DNA of 64,000 nucleotides from Isoetes taiwanensis (Eukaryota; Streptophyta; Lycopodiopsida; Isoetales; Isoetaceae), in the NCBI GenBank assembly GCA_021234155.1, contig JAJEKV010000003.1, positions 27,699,166 through 27,763,165 of the forward strand, given 5' to 3'. Numbering within the stretch: the stretch's first letter is position 1; every line of letters starts with the position of its first letter. The position numbers and the translations under genes were made by a program. Below are positions 12,096 to 24,144 of this stretch, piece by piece. Below the pieces are notes generated by a model. That model was not told the DNA's origin and did no database searches. It saw only the letters and a list, made by a program, of their open reading frames with translations.

Positions 12096-12191
12096 ATTTT
12101 ATCTTACCTGCAATTATGGCGTGGAAGGTCTGCCAATGTGTGGCAGCGCAAAGACACATCTGACACGCCGTAATTGCAAGTAAGACGAAAT
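12096..12191. repeat. Hairpin: 28-bp inverted repeat around a 40-bp loop
   Basis: The left arm 12096-12123 (ATTTTATCTTACCTGCAATT...) is matched in reverse complement by 12164-12191 with about three mismatches. It lies just outside the right MULE array. It could be a tiny fold-back element or part of the MULE terminus. Confidence 0.65.
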
Positions 12192-12613
12192 TATTGATAA
12201 GTGAAGTTTTGGATACAAATACCTCTGCAGACCTGTGGGTAAAAAATAGCCAAAACTGCGAGTAAAGTTGAGAATGTAAGTAAAAATTGCCTATGTGTAA
12301 AGGTTGAATTGTCGAGGAGTGCCGCATTCAAGATTAGAAGCTTGTCCATATGTTGTGATAGAATTCACAAAGGGGGGTAGAATTGCACATACCCAAACTT
12401 TACATTAGAGATATGTTCCTATATATAAGATTACTAGTTGCCTTTTTGGAATTATCAATATCTATCTTTCTGGCACGGAATTAGAGTGAAATGGAATTTC
12501 GTGTTATTTTGGAATTAGGGTGCATTCCCATTACTGCCGGACCTGTATTTCTGAGTTTGCCACGTCAGATTTTTGCCGGTCCCTTTTACCAGTTTTCCAA
12601 CGTTCTATTCCCA

Positions 12614-13132
12614 TTAGACCGTCTCCACGTCAGCCCTGTTCATGGCTTCATATACATCTGAAAAGAAACTTATAGGTAATCCAACATCCTTACGCTCAGA
12701 AGAGGTCATCCGCCAGTAGCCATCACGTCCACTTGGAATCTCCTTCATGTAATCATGAATTTTTTTGAAATCCTATGTGAATGTCTCCCACTTTGCTAAA
12801 CATGCTTTGGCAGACCTCCGCACATCATGCTGCCAACAAAAGTCCTCTATTTCTGACCAGCTCACATCTTTTCGTTTGTGTTTCTCTCTTGTGCCACCAA
12901 ATAAGCGTCTCTCCTCATCTTGCTTCATTGCAGCTTGAAGCACCATCAGTTCATGTGCTGTCCAATGCGTCGTGGCATAATGCCTTGGTTCCATGGCTTG
13001 AGGAGCACGCTGCCCCTGAGGCAAGGATATTGCATCCTGTGTACCAGGTTGCCCATGAGTTGATGTATCCAAGCCTTGAGTTTCTAACACAACATCCTCT
13101 TCACAATCATGTAATAGCTCAGTAAAGGATCC
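12614..13132 (-). pseudogene. Myb/SANT-like (PIF/Harbinger ORF1 or trihelix type) with internal TAG
   Basis: An exon beginning at a clear acceptor (AG at 13133-13134 on the minus strand) encodes an N-terminal Gln/Pro-rich stretch and then a Myb/SANT-like helix bundle: HWTAHELMVLQAAMK, SWSEIEDFCWQHDV, ACLAKWETF. A TAG (12773-12775) interrupts, but the same frame continues with DFKKIHDYMKEIPSGRDGYW and MTSSERKDVGLPISFFSD to a TAA at 12614-12616. This continuation fits the conserved second half of such domains, so the TAG is a nonsense change rather than the gene's end. In PIF/Harbinger elements the Myb-like partner binds DNA and helps bring in the transposase (family knowledge). The upstream exon is not resolved; 13335-13400 holds a 33-bp tandem duplication there. 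Confidence 0.65.
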
Positions 13133-13334
13133 CTGTAAATGTAGATGTAAATGTAGATCATGATTTATATAAAAATATACCAGCCTTTTATTTCACTTCC
13201 ACTAGCTTTGTCTATTCTACTTCAAGCTCTAAGATACATCAAGCAACTCAAAACATAAGAAGGAAGCATAACCTAGAATGCAAATCTTACCTTACAGAAA
13301 AAGATCTCATGATAAGAGCAGCAAGAAAGGTTCC

Positions 13335-13400
13335 CGAATGCTGCTTTGAAGAAATTTGCTGCCTCCACGAATGCTTCTTTGAAGAAATTTGCTGCCTCCA
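13335..13400. repeat. 33-bp tandem duplication
   Basis: Units 13335-13367 and 13368-13400 (CGAATGCTGCTTTGAAGAAA / CGAATGCTTCTTTGAAGAAA) differ by one or two bases. The period is a multiple of three. Confidence 0.8.
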
Positions 13401-13668
13401 AATACATTCTCTATTGGCGCCAAATTCGTGGAGGAGTGCCATCCCAAATCCTAACAAGAATGACGACGTGTTTCTGCTACCCGACAAAGCAAGGGGACGG
13501 TTTGCTTAATTCAGAAGCTCCGCAATTCATCCGAACTCGAACTCCAGGCCCTTGCCATGTCAGCAAAATTTCGTGCCGGTGAATGTAACGAGAATGGACG
13601 AACCAGACCTGTAACTTGCCAGCTGGCACAGTTACCGCCTTTTTTGGCCTAATGGGAACACACCCTTA

Positions 13669-15400
13669 TGGATGTTTTTTCAAGGGGGTCCTTTTCCGGC
13701 GGCACCTGGGCATGCGCTGGGCGCTCACGGTTCTGCTATGCACAGAAATTTGTGAGCGGAGGCTGAACTCCATCCGGCGTGCATTTCCCACATGATCTCT
13801 GGCGAACCTTTGTAGAGCTTCCTTAAGCTGCTTGCTTTTATTTACCCGCTAATGCTGGATTCACATGAGGGTTTTTTTGGCGGCAACTTTTTGGCGGTTT
13901 TGCAGTGCAGCTAGCTGTTCTTCCTATTCACATGTGCTTTTCTATTTAAAGGCAGTTTTGGGCATTTTTTTTCAATCGGCAGTTTTCGGCGTCAACTGGA
14001 GGAGCAGCGGTGGTATCCCCTTCACCATCGTAGCATAGCAGACCTGTTAGATTCGTTGAGGGAAGTGGCACCTGTTTCCTTGTAGTTTTCAAAATTCCTT
14101 CTTGGCGAGGGAAATGGCATCGGATTTCAGAAATTCCTTTTCTCTACATCGTAAACCCCTGCTTCCTGGAAATTTCTAGAAGTTCCAGTGAAAGTTTTTT
14201 TTGGGTATTTTTTAGGCAAGGGTTTCCTGGCGGCGCCGCTTACAGCGCCGCCACTACAGACGTTTTTGTTGTTTTTGTTTTATGTAGAATCTAAGCTTTT
14301 GTTCAGTTTCTACACCAAATACTCTGTGAGTTTTGATGACTGGATTTCAGAACTGTATATTTCGCCCAATACAAATGCTGGGGACCCGGCGCGAATGAAA
14401 GAGGAAGAGTACGCTGGTGTAGAGAGCTTTCTGATATCGAAGCAAAACCATTTATGCAGCTCGATTTTATAAACGGCCAAAATTGGGTTCGACAAGTATG
14501 AAGAAAACATTCGAAACAGGGGTTCTAAACCCAACCTCTGTTCCAGCATCAAAGCACAAAATGTATATAGCTTACAGGATTCCATGTCCGTGCTCGTGTT
14601 CCTTCTCGGCCGGATTAAAATAGCACCATAGCTAAAACCTCCATTTCTTGAACTGGGTTGAAACCTTGGCAAGAACTCGGAAATCTTGGCAAGAACTCAG
14701 AAATCTTGCTTTAATCTTCGTCCACACGCCCAGCGCCTTCAGCTACACGCCCAACACCAAGACCTACGCGAAGATCGCCGGAGTAGACCTCCGGACATCC
14801 GCCATCGCGAAACAGAGGAGAGAAAAAAAAATGCACGGAATTTCCAGAAAGCAGGGGATTACGGCTGGGAGCCGCCCCCATTTTGGGGTTTTCGGCTGGA
14901 AACCTCGCGGGCGGCGCTGCTGCCGGTTTCCAGCCGGAAACCCCTCAAAGGGGGCGGTTCCCTAGCACATTCTCTTCTCCAATATCAATAGGGACAAAAC
15001 TGAGATCCATTTGTGATTGAATGCTTGATGGGGAATGAGGGTTCAGGTCCAAAAAAGCAGCAGCCGATGAGCTTCTACAAAAACGCCATGTGAATATAAC
15101 GACGGTAGCCTGGGCGCGATGCAGCCGTCAGGCCCTGTTTGCAGCCACCTGCAGCAACTAGCCCGCGTGCAGCTACACGCGCGGCGTCAACATTTTTTGA
15201 AGCGCAGGTGGGAAAAACTGGCAGCTGATGACGCTGCTGCTGTTTTGGGACGTCATGTGAATGGGCCATAAAGCCGAAGTATAAAGCCGAAGTCACATGA
15301 CGATTTTTGGCGGTGCCGGAAATCATGGCGGGACAGCTGGCTGCTAGCGCATTCACATGAGGACTCCAAAACTTCCTGCAGCAGTGGCCACCATGGTTGC
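13669..15400. other. No gene seen; recurrent TTCACATGA(G/C)G motifs
   Basis: GC-rich patches with several copies of a CACATG(A/T) motif in both orientations (about 13862, 13926, 15090, 15252, 15292, 15350), often followed by TTTTTGGCGG. They may be ends of small MITEs, but I could not pair them with target duplications. No coding segment is convincing. Confidence 0.35.
14893..14936. repeat. Perfect 12-bp stem hairpin in GC-rich DNA
   Basis: CGGCTGGAAACC (14893-14904) and its exact complement GGTTTCCAGCCG (14925-14936) around a 20-base GC-rich loop. Its half-site resembles the GGAAACC core of the MULE arrays. Confidence 0.7.
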
Positions 15401-18400
15401 ACACTTTTAAGAAATATGATCAGAAACTGTACTCTAAGAAACTAGATTCTATGAGTTTCTTATTCTTTTAAGAAACGACATTGTTTAAGAAACGTAACTT
15501 TACAATTCCTTTGAACTATAATATCTGAATGAAGGAAACACCAGATGACACCAGAACATGGTTATAAGAAGCCTTCCATCTGGCGCCAAAAGCAATTACA
15601 GAAATCCTCAATCACATTGGTTTTGATTCATGCCACTACTCCTGTCTTGATTCATACAACAGAAATCAGATTCGGCCACTTTTCTTCATGTTTTTGGGGA
15701 CGAAATAAAGGAACGACTGCGATGTGTAGGGTTTGTCTTTTCTTAAGACTAGCTCTTTTTTTGCTCTTTTTGGGTTGCCCCTAGGGGAGCAAACCCTCAT
15801 TTATGTGGGTATGTGGGCATATCCAAGTATATGCCGGCATATGCCTAGCATATGCTGGTGACTGCTCCAAACTGGCTGCTGCCTGTAAACTCTCGGTCAT
15901 CCAGCCGAAGGGGGATGCAGAGCCGAGCAGAGCGGAAGGGAGCTTGGTGTCTGACTAATTTTCTTTGTCGATGTGGACAGTTTCTGCCAGATCGCGGTCT
16001 GTTTACGTCAAATATTCCATGCATTAGAGCCTAGTTCTACTTGTTGATAAGGATCTTCAAATTGCCTCAGCCAGATTTTGGAGATGTAGGGTTTGAAATT
16101 CTTGCAGATTGAACTTGCAAAACATTTTATATTCTTGCCTTCGGATGAAGATTTGGCATTGGACGTTCACAGCAAAAAAATACCATCGATAAAGGATCCC
16201 TTAAAAGGTTTATTGTATTTTGCATTCCTATTCATGCTTGCTTCATCGCTGCCCTATAGAAGATTTTGCAGTATCTCCTTGTTTTTGAACAATTCTTTGA
16301 GTTTTGGCAGAGGTAAGAGTCAAAGAGGTGGAATCATTTCAATAAATTTGCACCATATCTTAGGTGCCCCGAGTTGGTAATGACAAATGAAGATAAAAGA
16401 TATGGAGATTGTTTTAGTAGGGATAAACAATTTGATTGTGATCTTAACCGTACCTGAGTCTTAGCACGACCGCCACCTTGATATGTTTCAGGTTTGTTCT
16501 AAACCTTTTTTCCAGCCTCTGATTTACTTAGTGTACAAACCACATGCTGTCCTATAAACGCATGTCTTGTTTAATTCTCGAACCATCACATTCCGTTTAT
16601 TTTCACTGTTAAGGCTACCTTGGTAGCTTCTACCTCCAGAACCACGACCAGCCTTCCCTTTGTATATTCTACTGAAGCTTTTCAATATACCGCTTGTCTC
16701 ATATGATTGAGCTGCATATAAAAACTGCATAGCAATTGGAGCAAGGAAGTAGGGCATTTGCTATAGACGCAGATACAATATTATAAGCTGTTATATGCTC
16801 ATTAACCAATATTGAATATAAAGAGGGTCTATTTTCTTTCTTAGATTTTAGGTCTAGGAGCTTCCTAGCAGTTTATGCGCATGTTTGAACGAACATCGCT
16901 CTTGCTCAATATACATTGGGCAAGCTTTTTTGACCATTTGCATATCTTATACATGCAGGGTTTGCATGTGAGATTGCAGCTAAGGAGCTTCTTCAGTAAG
17001 CTGAGATTGTAACTGCTTTGTGAGCTTTGCATTTTTATTTGATGTGTGATGCCTTATACATATGCTTTAACAGATTTGTTTTTGGCAAGGAAGCCAAGCC
17101 ATCCTAGGAAGTATCTAATGCATTACCGCACAAAATTTGCATGCCTCATTCTGGCTAAGGAGTTTCTTTTCTCCTGCAGTTTGCTCTTCTCTATATTGGT
17201 CATTTTTGCAGTTTCCCTCTACATCATATTTTCTGAATGGTTCTTTCTTGACGTGTTGTGAATTGAAATTAGTCTATGATGGCTTCGATTCTTGGAAAGT
17301 CTTATGTTTCTCCATGACAATTTGTAGGGCACTATTTTCTGGCCTCTCATGTTTGGTATCTCATTTGCTCCAGTATTTGGGCAATCAAATGACCCATCCC
17401 TGGTGTATTTGAGCGCTTAGATAACTCACAGCAAGTAGCACTCCTGCGTTTAGAACCACCTTGATAGTTGGGAGCACTTGCCTCATCTTTTGGTCCTAAG
17501 AGGCCTGCTGCCGTTGGTAAGTTCATTTTTTCACATTTTTGTCTCAACGCTCATATTAACAAGGGACCATGGTCAGAAGGTCCTACATGCATTACTCAAT
17601 GTGAAACTGGTATGCAAGGTTTGAGGTTATGCACCAAAGGAGGCTCCCTTCTCTTTGCCATTGACTGAGTTAGGTCCATTTGCATGGAGTGAGTTACGTC
17701 CTGCAGACAACCTTCCATGATTGTCCTAAAGGCCAATCTGTTGTAAGTAGACATTAGGTCTTATACCGCAAAAAAGCTTACAATTCATCCAAGCATTGCG
17801 AGAATAACAAATTTGAGGTACGAAAATCCTGTATGATTTTATTTCATAATTAACTGTCTTGAAATATCCATTTCCACCTATACATCATTGCAGAAAACAC
17901 CAAATCTTTTTTGATGCACTTTTTCTTGGCATGTTTGCCATTTTTATAGATGCAATAGTATTTGGAATTGATTATTTTGTTAGTTCCTAATATTCGATTA
18001 GTTGGCAACATGCACTCAAGGCCTATTAAGGCCCATTTGCTGTTGTGGATTTGCAGCTTATATAACATTTGAAGCTTATGAAGAGTGAAGAAAGGTGTTC
18101 TCTACATATGTGGATTATTAGAGACATTCACATTCTTTCTTGTTTTCTCTGACTTCGAGAAAAACTGCTTATACAACATTGAATGCGATTTCTCAATTGC
18201 TCGGGCATCATATTGTGGAGGTAGTCTCAGCTCAGGTATTTTTCTCTGCAGTATGCAAAGGAGTAAGTCAAAGCATCTTCTATTTTTCTACTTAGACATG
18301 TCATTTAGATTTATAGTTGGAGATCAACAAATTTGCCTTTACTTCTAGGGAACAAGCTGTATGTAGCAGGGGACCATTAAGATGTCTCCATTTGCTTTAA

Positions 18401-19009
18401 ATTGTGTCTACAGGTGGAAATCTTTCTTTAAACATTGAGCAATTCCTTTCTCCAAATCTTTGGAATATGATTTGTCAAGGACGTGTCATGGACAGCACTT
18501 TTAACTACTGATAATGGTTTATTCAGACATTTCCGTTATAACATTTCTGCTGTAGAATATTTCTATATCACAAATTATGTGCAGCTCTTGGAAGCAGAAG
18601 AAGAATGGCCATCCTTTAGGAGTGTCATGGCTTCTTTGCTCTCTCTAAGGCTTATAGTCTTTCAGAGCATTACTATAGCATTTGCATTTGCTGCTTTCTT
18701 TGGTCCATGTCCAAACAGATGTCACTCCATCATGTTTTCTCAGGAAGAAAAATTATAGTGTATGCTATGGTTCCAATTAATATATTGGCATCAAACTGTT
18801 CTCTTCTATTTGCCGTGTAATGTTTGGCTTTTAGATGCAGCCTTTTACTATATGATTCTGAAAATATGTTGTTCCCTTCATATTGCTGAGTATTAGGCTC
18901 TGGCTTATCTTTTAAATAGTCTGGGATCAGAGGCTTGTTGTCATGATCTCAGCTTAAAGCCAGCAAGGATAGCTGAATGAGGCCCACAAGCTTTGTTATT
19001 AGACCCCCC

Positions 19010-19040
<31 letters not shown>

Positions 19041-21200
19041 TACTGCCCTTGTTTAATAGGAGCATTATGAGACGATCTCTTTCATAAAATGCTCGAACAT
19101 GATACCATCTCTTAGAATGCAATAATCTTTGCCTATATTCAGCAGTGTAAGAGTAATAAAGCCCTTCGTTGCTTTCAGCAACATTGTCTCATCTTGCTAC
19201 ACCATGATATCAATATATGGACAACATGGACAGCCTTAGTAGACTTTTTTTCGTTGAAAGTTCATATTTGGAAGGTCCTATTTCTACAAGAAATTTGGCG
19301 CGGCGGCCTTGAGTAATACAAAAAGCAAAAAAAAAAAAAAAAATCTACTAGAGTTCAAGCTTAATATGGGGCTAGGATGACTCACGATGCCAGCTATTGA
19401 ATCTGTTAAAATTGATTTTGTGATCTCCTAGTAGGATCTTTTCTAGTAGAATATGTTGATCAAAGTAACCAAGGCATGTCTATTTGCTCTTGGCAGTTTG
19501 TTTGATTTGTCCCTTTCCAGCAACCTAACCTGTTTAACTTATCCCTTTCAAGAAACTTCGAACAATGTTCTAAATACATTTGGTTTGTTATGAACGCATT
19601 TTACTTGTGAATGTCTGAAAAGTTACGTGTCAAAACCAATTATGCTCAAATATACAAATTATATTGAATTACAAATTTCTCTAAAGAGGTTTTCCAAACG
19701 CTAGGCTTGAAACAATTGAAATTTAACGACAGAAAAGGAAGTTGAGATACAAATTTTGAGATACAAATTTTCCCACTATAGTTTTCTCTATGTTTCTTGT
19801 TTTGATAGGCTCTCATGCAACTTTACGAGATGCAGGAAAAAGCTTACGCATAATTATCTCGGCGGCAGATTGTAAAATAAAATGTGGTTAAATTTTCACA
19901 TTGCTTGTCTCATGGCATGACCGAACGGATTAATGTGAATGTATATTTTTAAATCTTTGTCTGCAACCATATAAAGTTTTATAAAAATAGAAAAAAAAAA
20001 AAAACTGAAAAGGCTCTCCATTTATCAGCGCATTACTCTTCACAGTATAATACTGTTTATGGTTAGTCCTAATTAGTAGTGTGCCTTGAAGATCGTCTGA
20101 TATTGCTTCCAATCCCTTGCAGCAGTAACATAAAGATGATTTACAGGAAATTTGAGTCCCGATTCTGCAACCAGAAGATTTATTCTATTTTGTCAGACTT
20201 GCAAGGCATCTATCAATTTAAGCAACACTATATAAGCTAGAATTAACTCGATGAGTGCATGCTCTAGCCAATGTCGCAGAAGGCATACCTGAACAGGAAA
20301 ATTTGATGTCAAAGAGTGGAAAGTTCGGGAAATCTTGGCTTTCACCGTCATAAACACAAGATTTCCATTTTGGGACCAGGATCCAGCTTTTTCAAAACCT
20401 ATTAGCCTCAAACTGAAATCTATAATTTAGAAGATAGAGAGAGAGGAGGTTTTGCAATCTATCTATTTTGCACATTTTGGATGGTAATCTTGCAATACAA
20501 AAAGAAGATTCAAATATTTAAATGTGCAATATCATAGGGAGCAAATATGTTGGGTGGCTTTATTCTTGGTGCTGGTGGAGGATTCTGAGGATGAAGATTT
20601 AGCCTTCAATTTGTAGCTATGTTATTTTCCCCCACCTCTCCAGTTTAATGTTTGTCTACACAACTGGATATGAGGGACTAATGAACATAGTGCTTCTCTA
20701 TGTCAACACCAAGATTGAATGAGCCACAACAATGTTGCACATAAAGTAGCAATTTTGATTGATTGTGAAAATATGACTTTAAACTATGATTTAAGCCACT
20801 TCACCCTTGGGCCATAGAGGGCAACCCTCCGTGCGCAGCACCTTGTTTTTTAACGTATCTATTTCAAGTACCTAAGGTATCGATCATGTTGGTTTCTGAA
20901 AGTTTTGGAAAGAATAGAAACGCGAATCTATTCTTCTATGGTGGCCACAACGCAAGTTCCAGGCGCTCATTGAACAACAACAGCATCAACTCCGACCTTC
21001 AACAGCGGCATCAGGTACTTTTCTCCTATCCAAGCATTCCATTTCCGAATTCATGTCTGTTTATAGACTAGTCTAGACTAGAATTAATTTCATAAAACTC
21101 TTGTCAATCACAATCACTGTAAACTATAGATTCTTTGTCTTCCAATTCAATCTAGAATTTCAAGATTCATAGTTTCTGTTTTAATTTTTTTCTGCATGTT
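15401..21200. other. Long AT-rich stretch with no recognised gene
   Basis: Only short open frames. Three minus-strand peptides share a TYQGG-like core: ETYQGGGRAKTQ near 16470, GRSYQGSLNSENKR near 16620 and NYQGGSKRRSAT near 17460. They may be remnants of one duplicated exon. I could not assemble a gene. Confidence 0.4.
19010..19038. repeat. 29-base poly(A) run
   Basis: An uninterrupted run of A after ACCCCCC. It could be the tail of a retroposed sequence whose body I cannot identify, or a simple repeat. Confidence 0.7.
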
Positions 21201-21319
21201 AAATTTCTCATTGTACAGATTTTCACAAATATGGAACGGTATGATGAGGAGCTATGGAGTGACAACGATCTTGAAATAGACAATCTGAACATAGGTTTGG
21301 AGGAGCTAATTGACATTTG

Positions 21320-22462
21320 ATGCAAATGTGTGTTATGTTTATGCTGATGTTGATCAATGAGCAGCTCCAGAAACGTAGAATATGGTGGATGTACCCAAGA
21401 CAGATATCTTTTTGGGCAGATTTAAGTAATAATCTTTGGCTCCACTCTGGTATAGCTGGTGAGCATAACTTCAGGAATTTTTACAGAATGATTGAGAAGT
21501 TGCTTAGGCTAGTAGTGCCATATATTATACAGGCTGATCTATCTATTGTGGTCCGTGAACCTATTGACAAAGTAAAGGCTCTAGCAGTTGTAATTTTCAA
21601 ATTGGCCCATAACGAGAAGGGTTTCATTTGCGCAGAAATGTATGGGATGGGAGCAAGTACATTGCATAAATATACCAAAATTGTTGTCAATATACTATCA
21701 GAGACTAGAGACTACATGATTTCATTAGGACTCCATCTGGGAATAGAACTGCAGAACATTATAAATGATTTTGAATCCATTTCAGGTGTGCCACAGATTG
21801 CTGGTGCAATTGATGGCACTCACATTCCCTTCAAAAAAGCACCAATAAGGAAATGGGGACCATCAGATTATTGGAGTAGACATTATTTTTCCTCCATTGT
21901 ACTGCAAGCTGTTTGTGATCCTTCACTAATATTTTGGGACGTCTATTGTGATGCTCCCGGTGGTGCGCATGACACAAATCATTTTTATAAATCCCCGTTA
22001 TTTGCCAAGTTGTCAAGAAGGCATATTTTACGCGGACCTTCAAGAGTGTTGCATGATAGAAGAGTGCAACCCTATTTAATTGCAGATTCTGGATATCCTG
22101 CATCAGAGTATATGATGGTGATCAAGAAGAAAAGACTTAGTGATCCTACAGATGCTATTCGATTCTCCAAACACTTGTCACAAGCTAGGGTAGTGATAGA
22201 GAATTGCTTTGCTCTACTGAAGGGTCGCTGGAACATCTTATGCAACATGCCAATTAAAATGCCTCATGCGCCTAAGGTAGTTATTGCTTGTTGTGTTCTT
22301 CACAACATGTTACAAATTGAAAATGAGGATGAATACTTTGATACATGTGTGGTTTTGTATGGAGGGTTACCACTTAATCAAGGCGATACGACGCGAAGAA
22401 GAGACGGAAAACTGCTGAGGGACACTGTTTTCAATCATATGCAAGCTCATAATCTGATTTAA
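21320..22462 (+). CDS. PIF/Harbinger (HARBI1-like) DDE transposase
   Basis: A 380-residue protein, within the normal length for the family, with no internal stop. The catalytic triad is visible: first Asp in AGAIDGTHIPFKK (about 21806), second in LIADSGYPASEY (about 22085), Glu in ARVVIENCFALLKGRW (about 22200). The conserved CCVLHNMLQ near the C-terminus is also present. It would cut the element out and reinsert it at TTA/TAA-type sites. The start is uncertain: the first ATG in frame is at 21320, yet a separate acidic frame from ATG 21231 (MERYDEELWSDNDLEID) stops at 21318-21320 just ahead, which may be the true N-terminus in another frame or a previous exon after an acceptor near 21216. It is the only apparently intact enzyme gene in the window. 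Confidence 0.85.
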   Translation: MQMCVMFMLMLINEQLQKRRIWWMYPRQISFWADLSNNLWLHSGIAGEHNFRNFYRMIEKLLRLVVPYIIQADLSIVVREPIDKVKALAVVIFKLAHNEKGFICAEMYGMGASTLHKYTKIVVNILSETRDYMISLGLHLGIELQNIINDFESISGVPQIAGAIDGTHIPFKKAPIRKWGPSDYWSRHYFSSIVLQAVCDPSLIFWDVYCDAPGGAHDTNHFYKSPLFAKLSRRHILRGPSRVLHDRRVQPYLIADSGYPASEYMMVIKKKRLSDPTDAIRFSKHLSQARVVIENCFALLKGRWNILCNMPIKMPHAPKVVIACCVLHNMLQIENEDEYFDTCVVLYGGLPLNQGDTTRRRDGKLLRDTVFNHMQAHNLI

Positions 22463-22673
22463 ACTTGTGTGTTTGTATTGAATTTATATGAACCATGTGT
22501 GTTTTTTTGAATTCATAATAGTGCATGTCTCGTTTCATCATTTAGATTGTATGTCTAACATGAGTTAAATACATATATTGGAAAACCATAGAAACTATCA
22601 TATTGATTCCATGACTTCTACTACATAGAACAAACTTCAATTCAAACATAACAATTTAATCTAAGAGCATAAC

Positions 22674-23829
22674 TTATACATCAAATAAATCGCTCATGGA
22701 GCTTGATCCACCACTGAAGAAAGCATTGTCCACGTTGGAGGATGGGGTAGTGTTTGCCATCTCAGAATTGCTGCTCCGACCATGCAGTTGAATCTGAAGC
22801 TGCATCTTTAATTGCGATAGTTGCAACTGAAGTTCCTCCTTCCGTTTGGACGCCTCAAGTTCTAACAATTCTCTTCGTCTAATAGCTTCCTCCCTACGAG
22901 CCTCAGATTCTCTACGTGCCTCTGCTCGTCTATCCTCAGCCTCTGTCCGTTGTGCAAGTTCCATCAACTTCAATTCCTTATGGACATTAGTGACATCTTT
23001 CATGGCTTGAGCCAAGATGGTGGCAGCTGCCTTGGTGCCCTCTTCGTGTCGCCTGGCCTTCGTCTTCTTTCCACGAAGACTAGATGCACTTCGCTTCTGC
23101 TCCTTGCCAAGAGGCTTGCTGACAGGTTGCTTCGCAGCAGGAGAGTCTACCTCAATGCCTGGTTCATCATCAGCATCCTCCTCGCAATCATCTACATAAA
23201 CAGGGGTTGATCTGGATGTTTGTGGTTGTACTACGACATACTCAGGCACTGGGGCCTGAGAATTAGCAATGGAAATGGGACGAGAAAATTTCTTGGTTTT
23301 GGCAATACGTTTTGCGACCTTAGGATTCATATCGTCCGCTTTTCGCTTGGTGCCACTCCTCAACCCAGTCTCCGTTACCCGGTAGACCAACTACCTTTGA
23401 CAATTCACCAAGGACAGCATCAAATTGCTCAAAGAATTCCCACTCGCTTGGAGTGGAGCCAATCCTAGATTCTTTTTCCTTCTCTTTCTTATATTTCTTC
23501 ACGAGACATTCCATCTTGTTCTTCACTTGCTTGCCAGTGTATCTGGTGCTAACCTCATTCAACCGCAAAGCTATTGCAGCATAATCCTTGCTCCTGAAGT
23601 TACCCATTTGAAGCTTATTGATTTTGATATCAGAATACTGCTCCACCAGCATTTCGATTGCAGCTTCTGGCCATAGAACCCTCTTTCCACTGACATTGGG
23701 TTGGCTAGAATCATCTTCGTCTTCACACTCGTCAGAAGCTTGATCATCACCAACTGAAACTTGAGTGGAAGGAACAATCTCAATTTCAGCCTCCTCATAT
23801 GCATCCGCAGGAATGGAATTCAAATTCAT
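22674..23829 (-). pseudogene. Myb/SANT-like partner gene of PIF/Harbinger, frameshifted
   Basis: From ATG 23829 (MNLNSIPADAYEEAE): an acidic region, then a Myb/SANT-like domain (VLWPEAAIEMLVEQYSDIK, FRSKDYAAIALRLNEVS, YTGKQVKNKMECLVKKYKKE, EWEFFEQFDAVLG). Near 23375 the frame must shift: the first frame ends at 23320 while the second runs on through KRKADDMNPKVAKRIAK to a Glu/Arg-rich coiled coil (EDRRAEARRESEARREEAIR) and stops at 22674. A single indel would reconcile them; an intron is unlikely given the few bases available. Family role: the DNA-binding partner that helps its transposase to the ends. It is convergent with the transposase. Confidence 0.65.
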
Positions 23830-24144
23830 GATTGAAGAGATGAAAAATTTATGCAAGGAAAGAAATAGGAAAGATAATGAGAATCGTGAGAAAAAAATCT
23901 GTAACACTTTGGTGGATGGGTTTCGAATCTGTCTGCCATCGCTGTTATAACCTATTCTATGCATATGACTACAAGAACGTGGCTGCACAGCCACGTGGAC
24001 AGCTGGGCACAAACCGCGACAGCTAAGGTCGCGTATGCACACCCCCAAAATGGCAAACGCTGCTGCTGGAGGGCGCAGCAGCTGCCACGGTTTCTTCCAG
24101 CGCTGCTTCAAAATCGATCCATGTGACTCTGCCTTGAGTCTCAC

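Larger units (their letters stand above)
12518..13665. mobile_element. PIF/Harbinger element carrying only the Myb/SANT gene
   Basis: Terminal inverted repeats GGGTGCATTCCCATTA (12518-12533) and the complement of GGGTGTGTTCCCATTA (13650-13665) are flanked on both sides by TTA (12515-12517, 13666-13668), the 3-bp target duplication typical of PIF/Harbinger. The 1.15-kb interior has a Myb/SANT-type coding segment and no DDE transposase, so movement would depend on a transposase from elsewhere. Confidence 0.8.
21200..24140. mobile_element. PIF/Harbinger element with transposase and convergent Myb gene
   Basis: The pair of convergent genes (transposase plus strand, Myb/SANT gene minus strand, 3' ends 211 bp apart) is the usual autonomous PIF/Harbinger arrangement. 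I did not find the terminal inverted repeats, so the ends are approximate. A TCACATGGATCGATTTT motif near 24105-24125 (minus) is a possible right end. Confidence 0.55.

Noticed and set aside
18483-18758. Possible small protein (91 codons)
   Set aside because: AT-rich chance frame with no recognisable composition or splice context.
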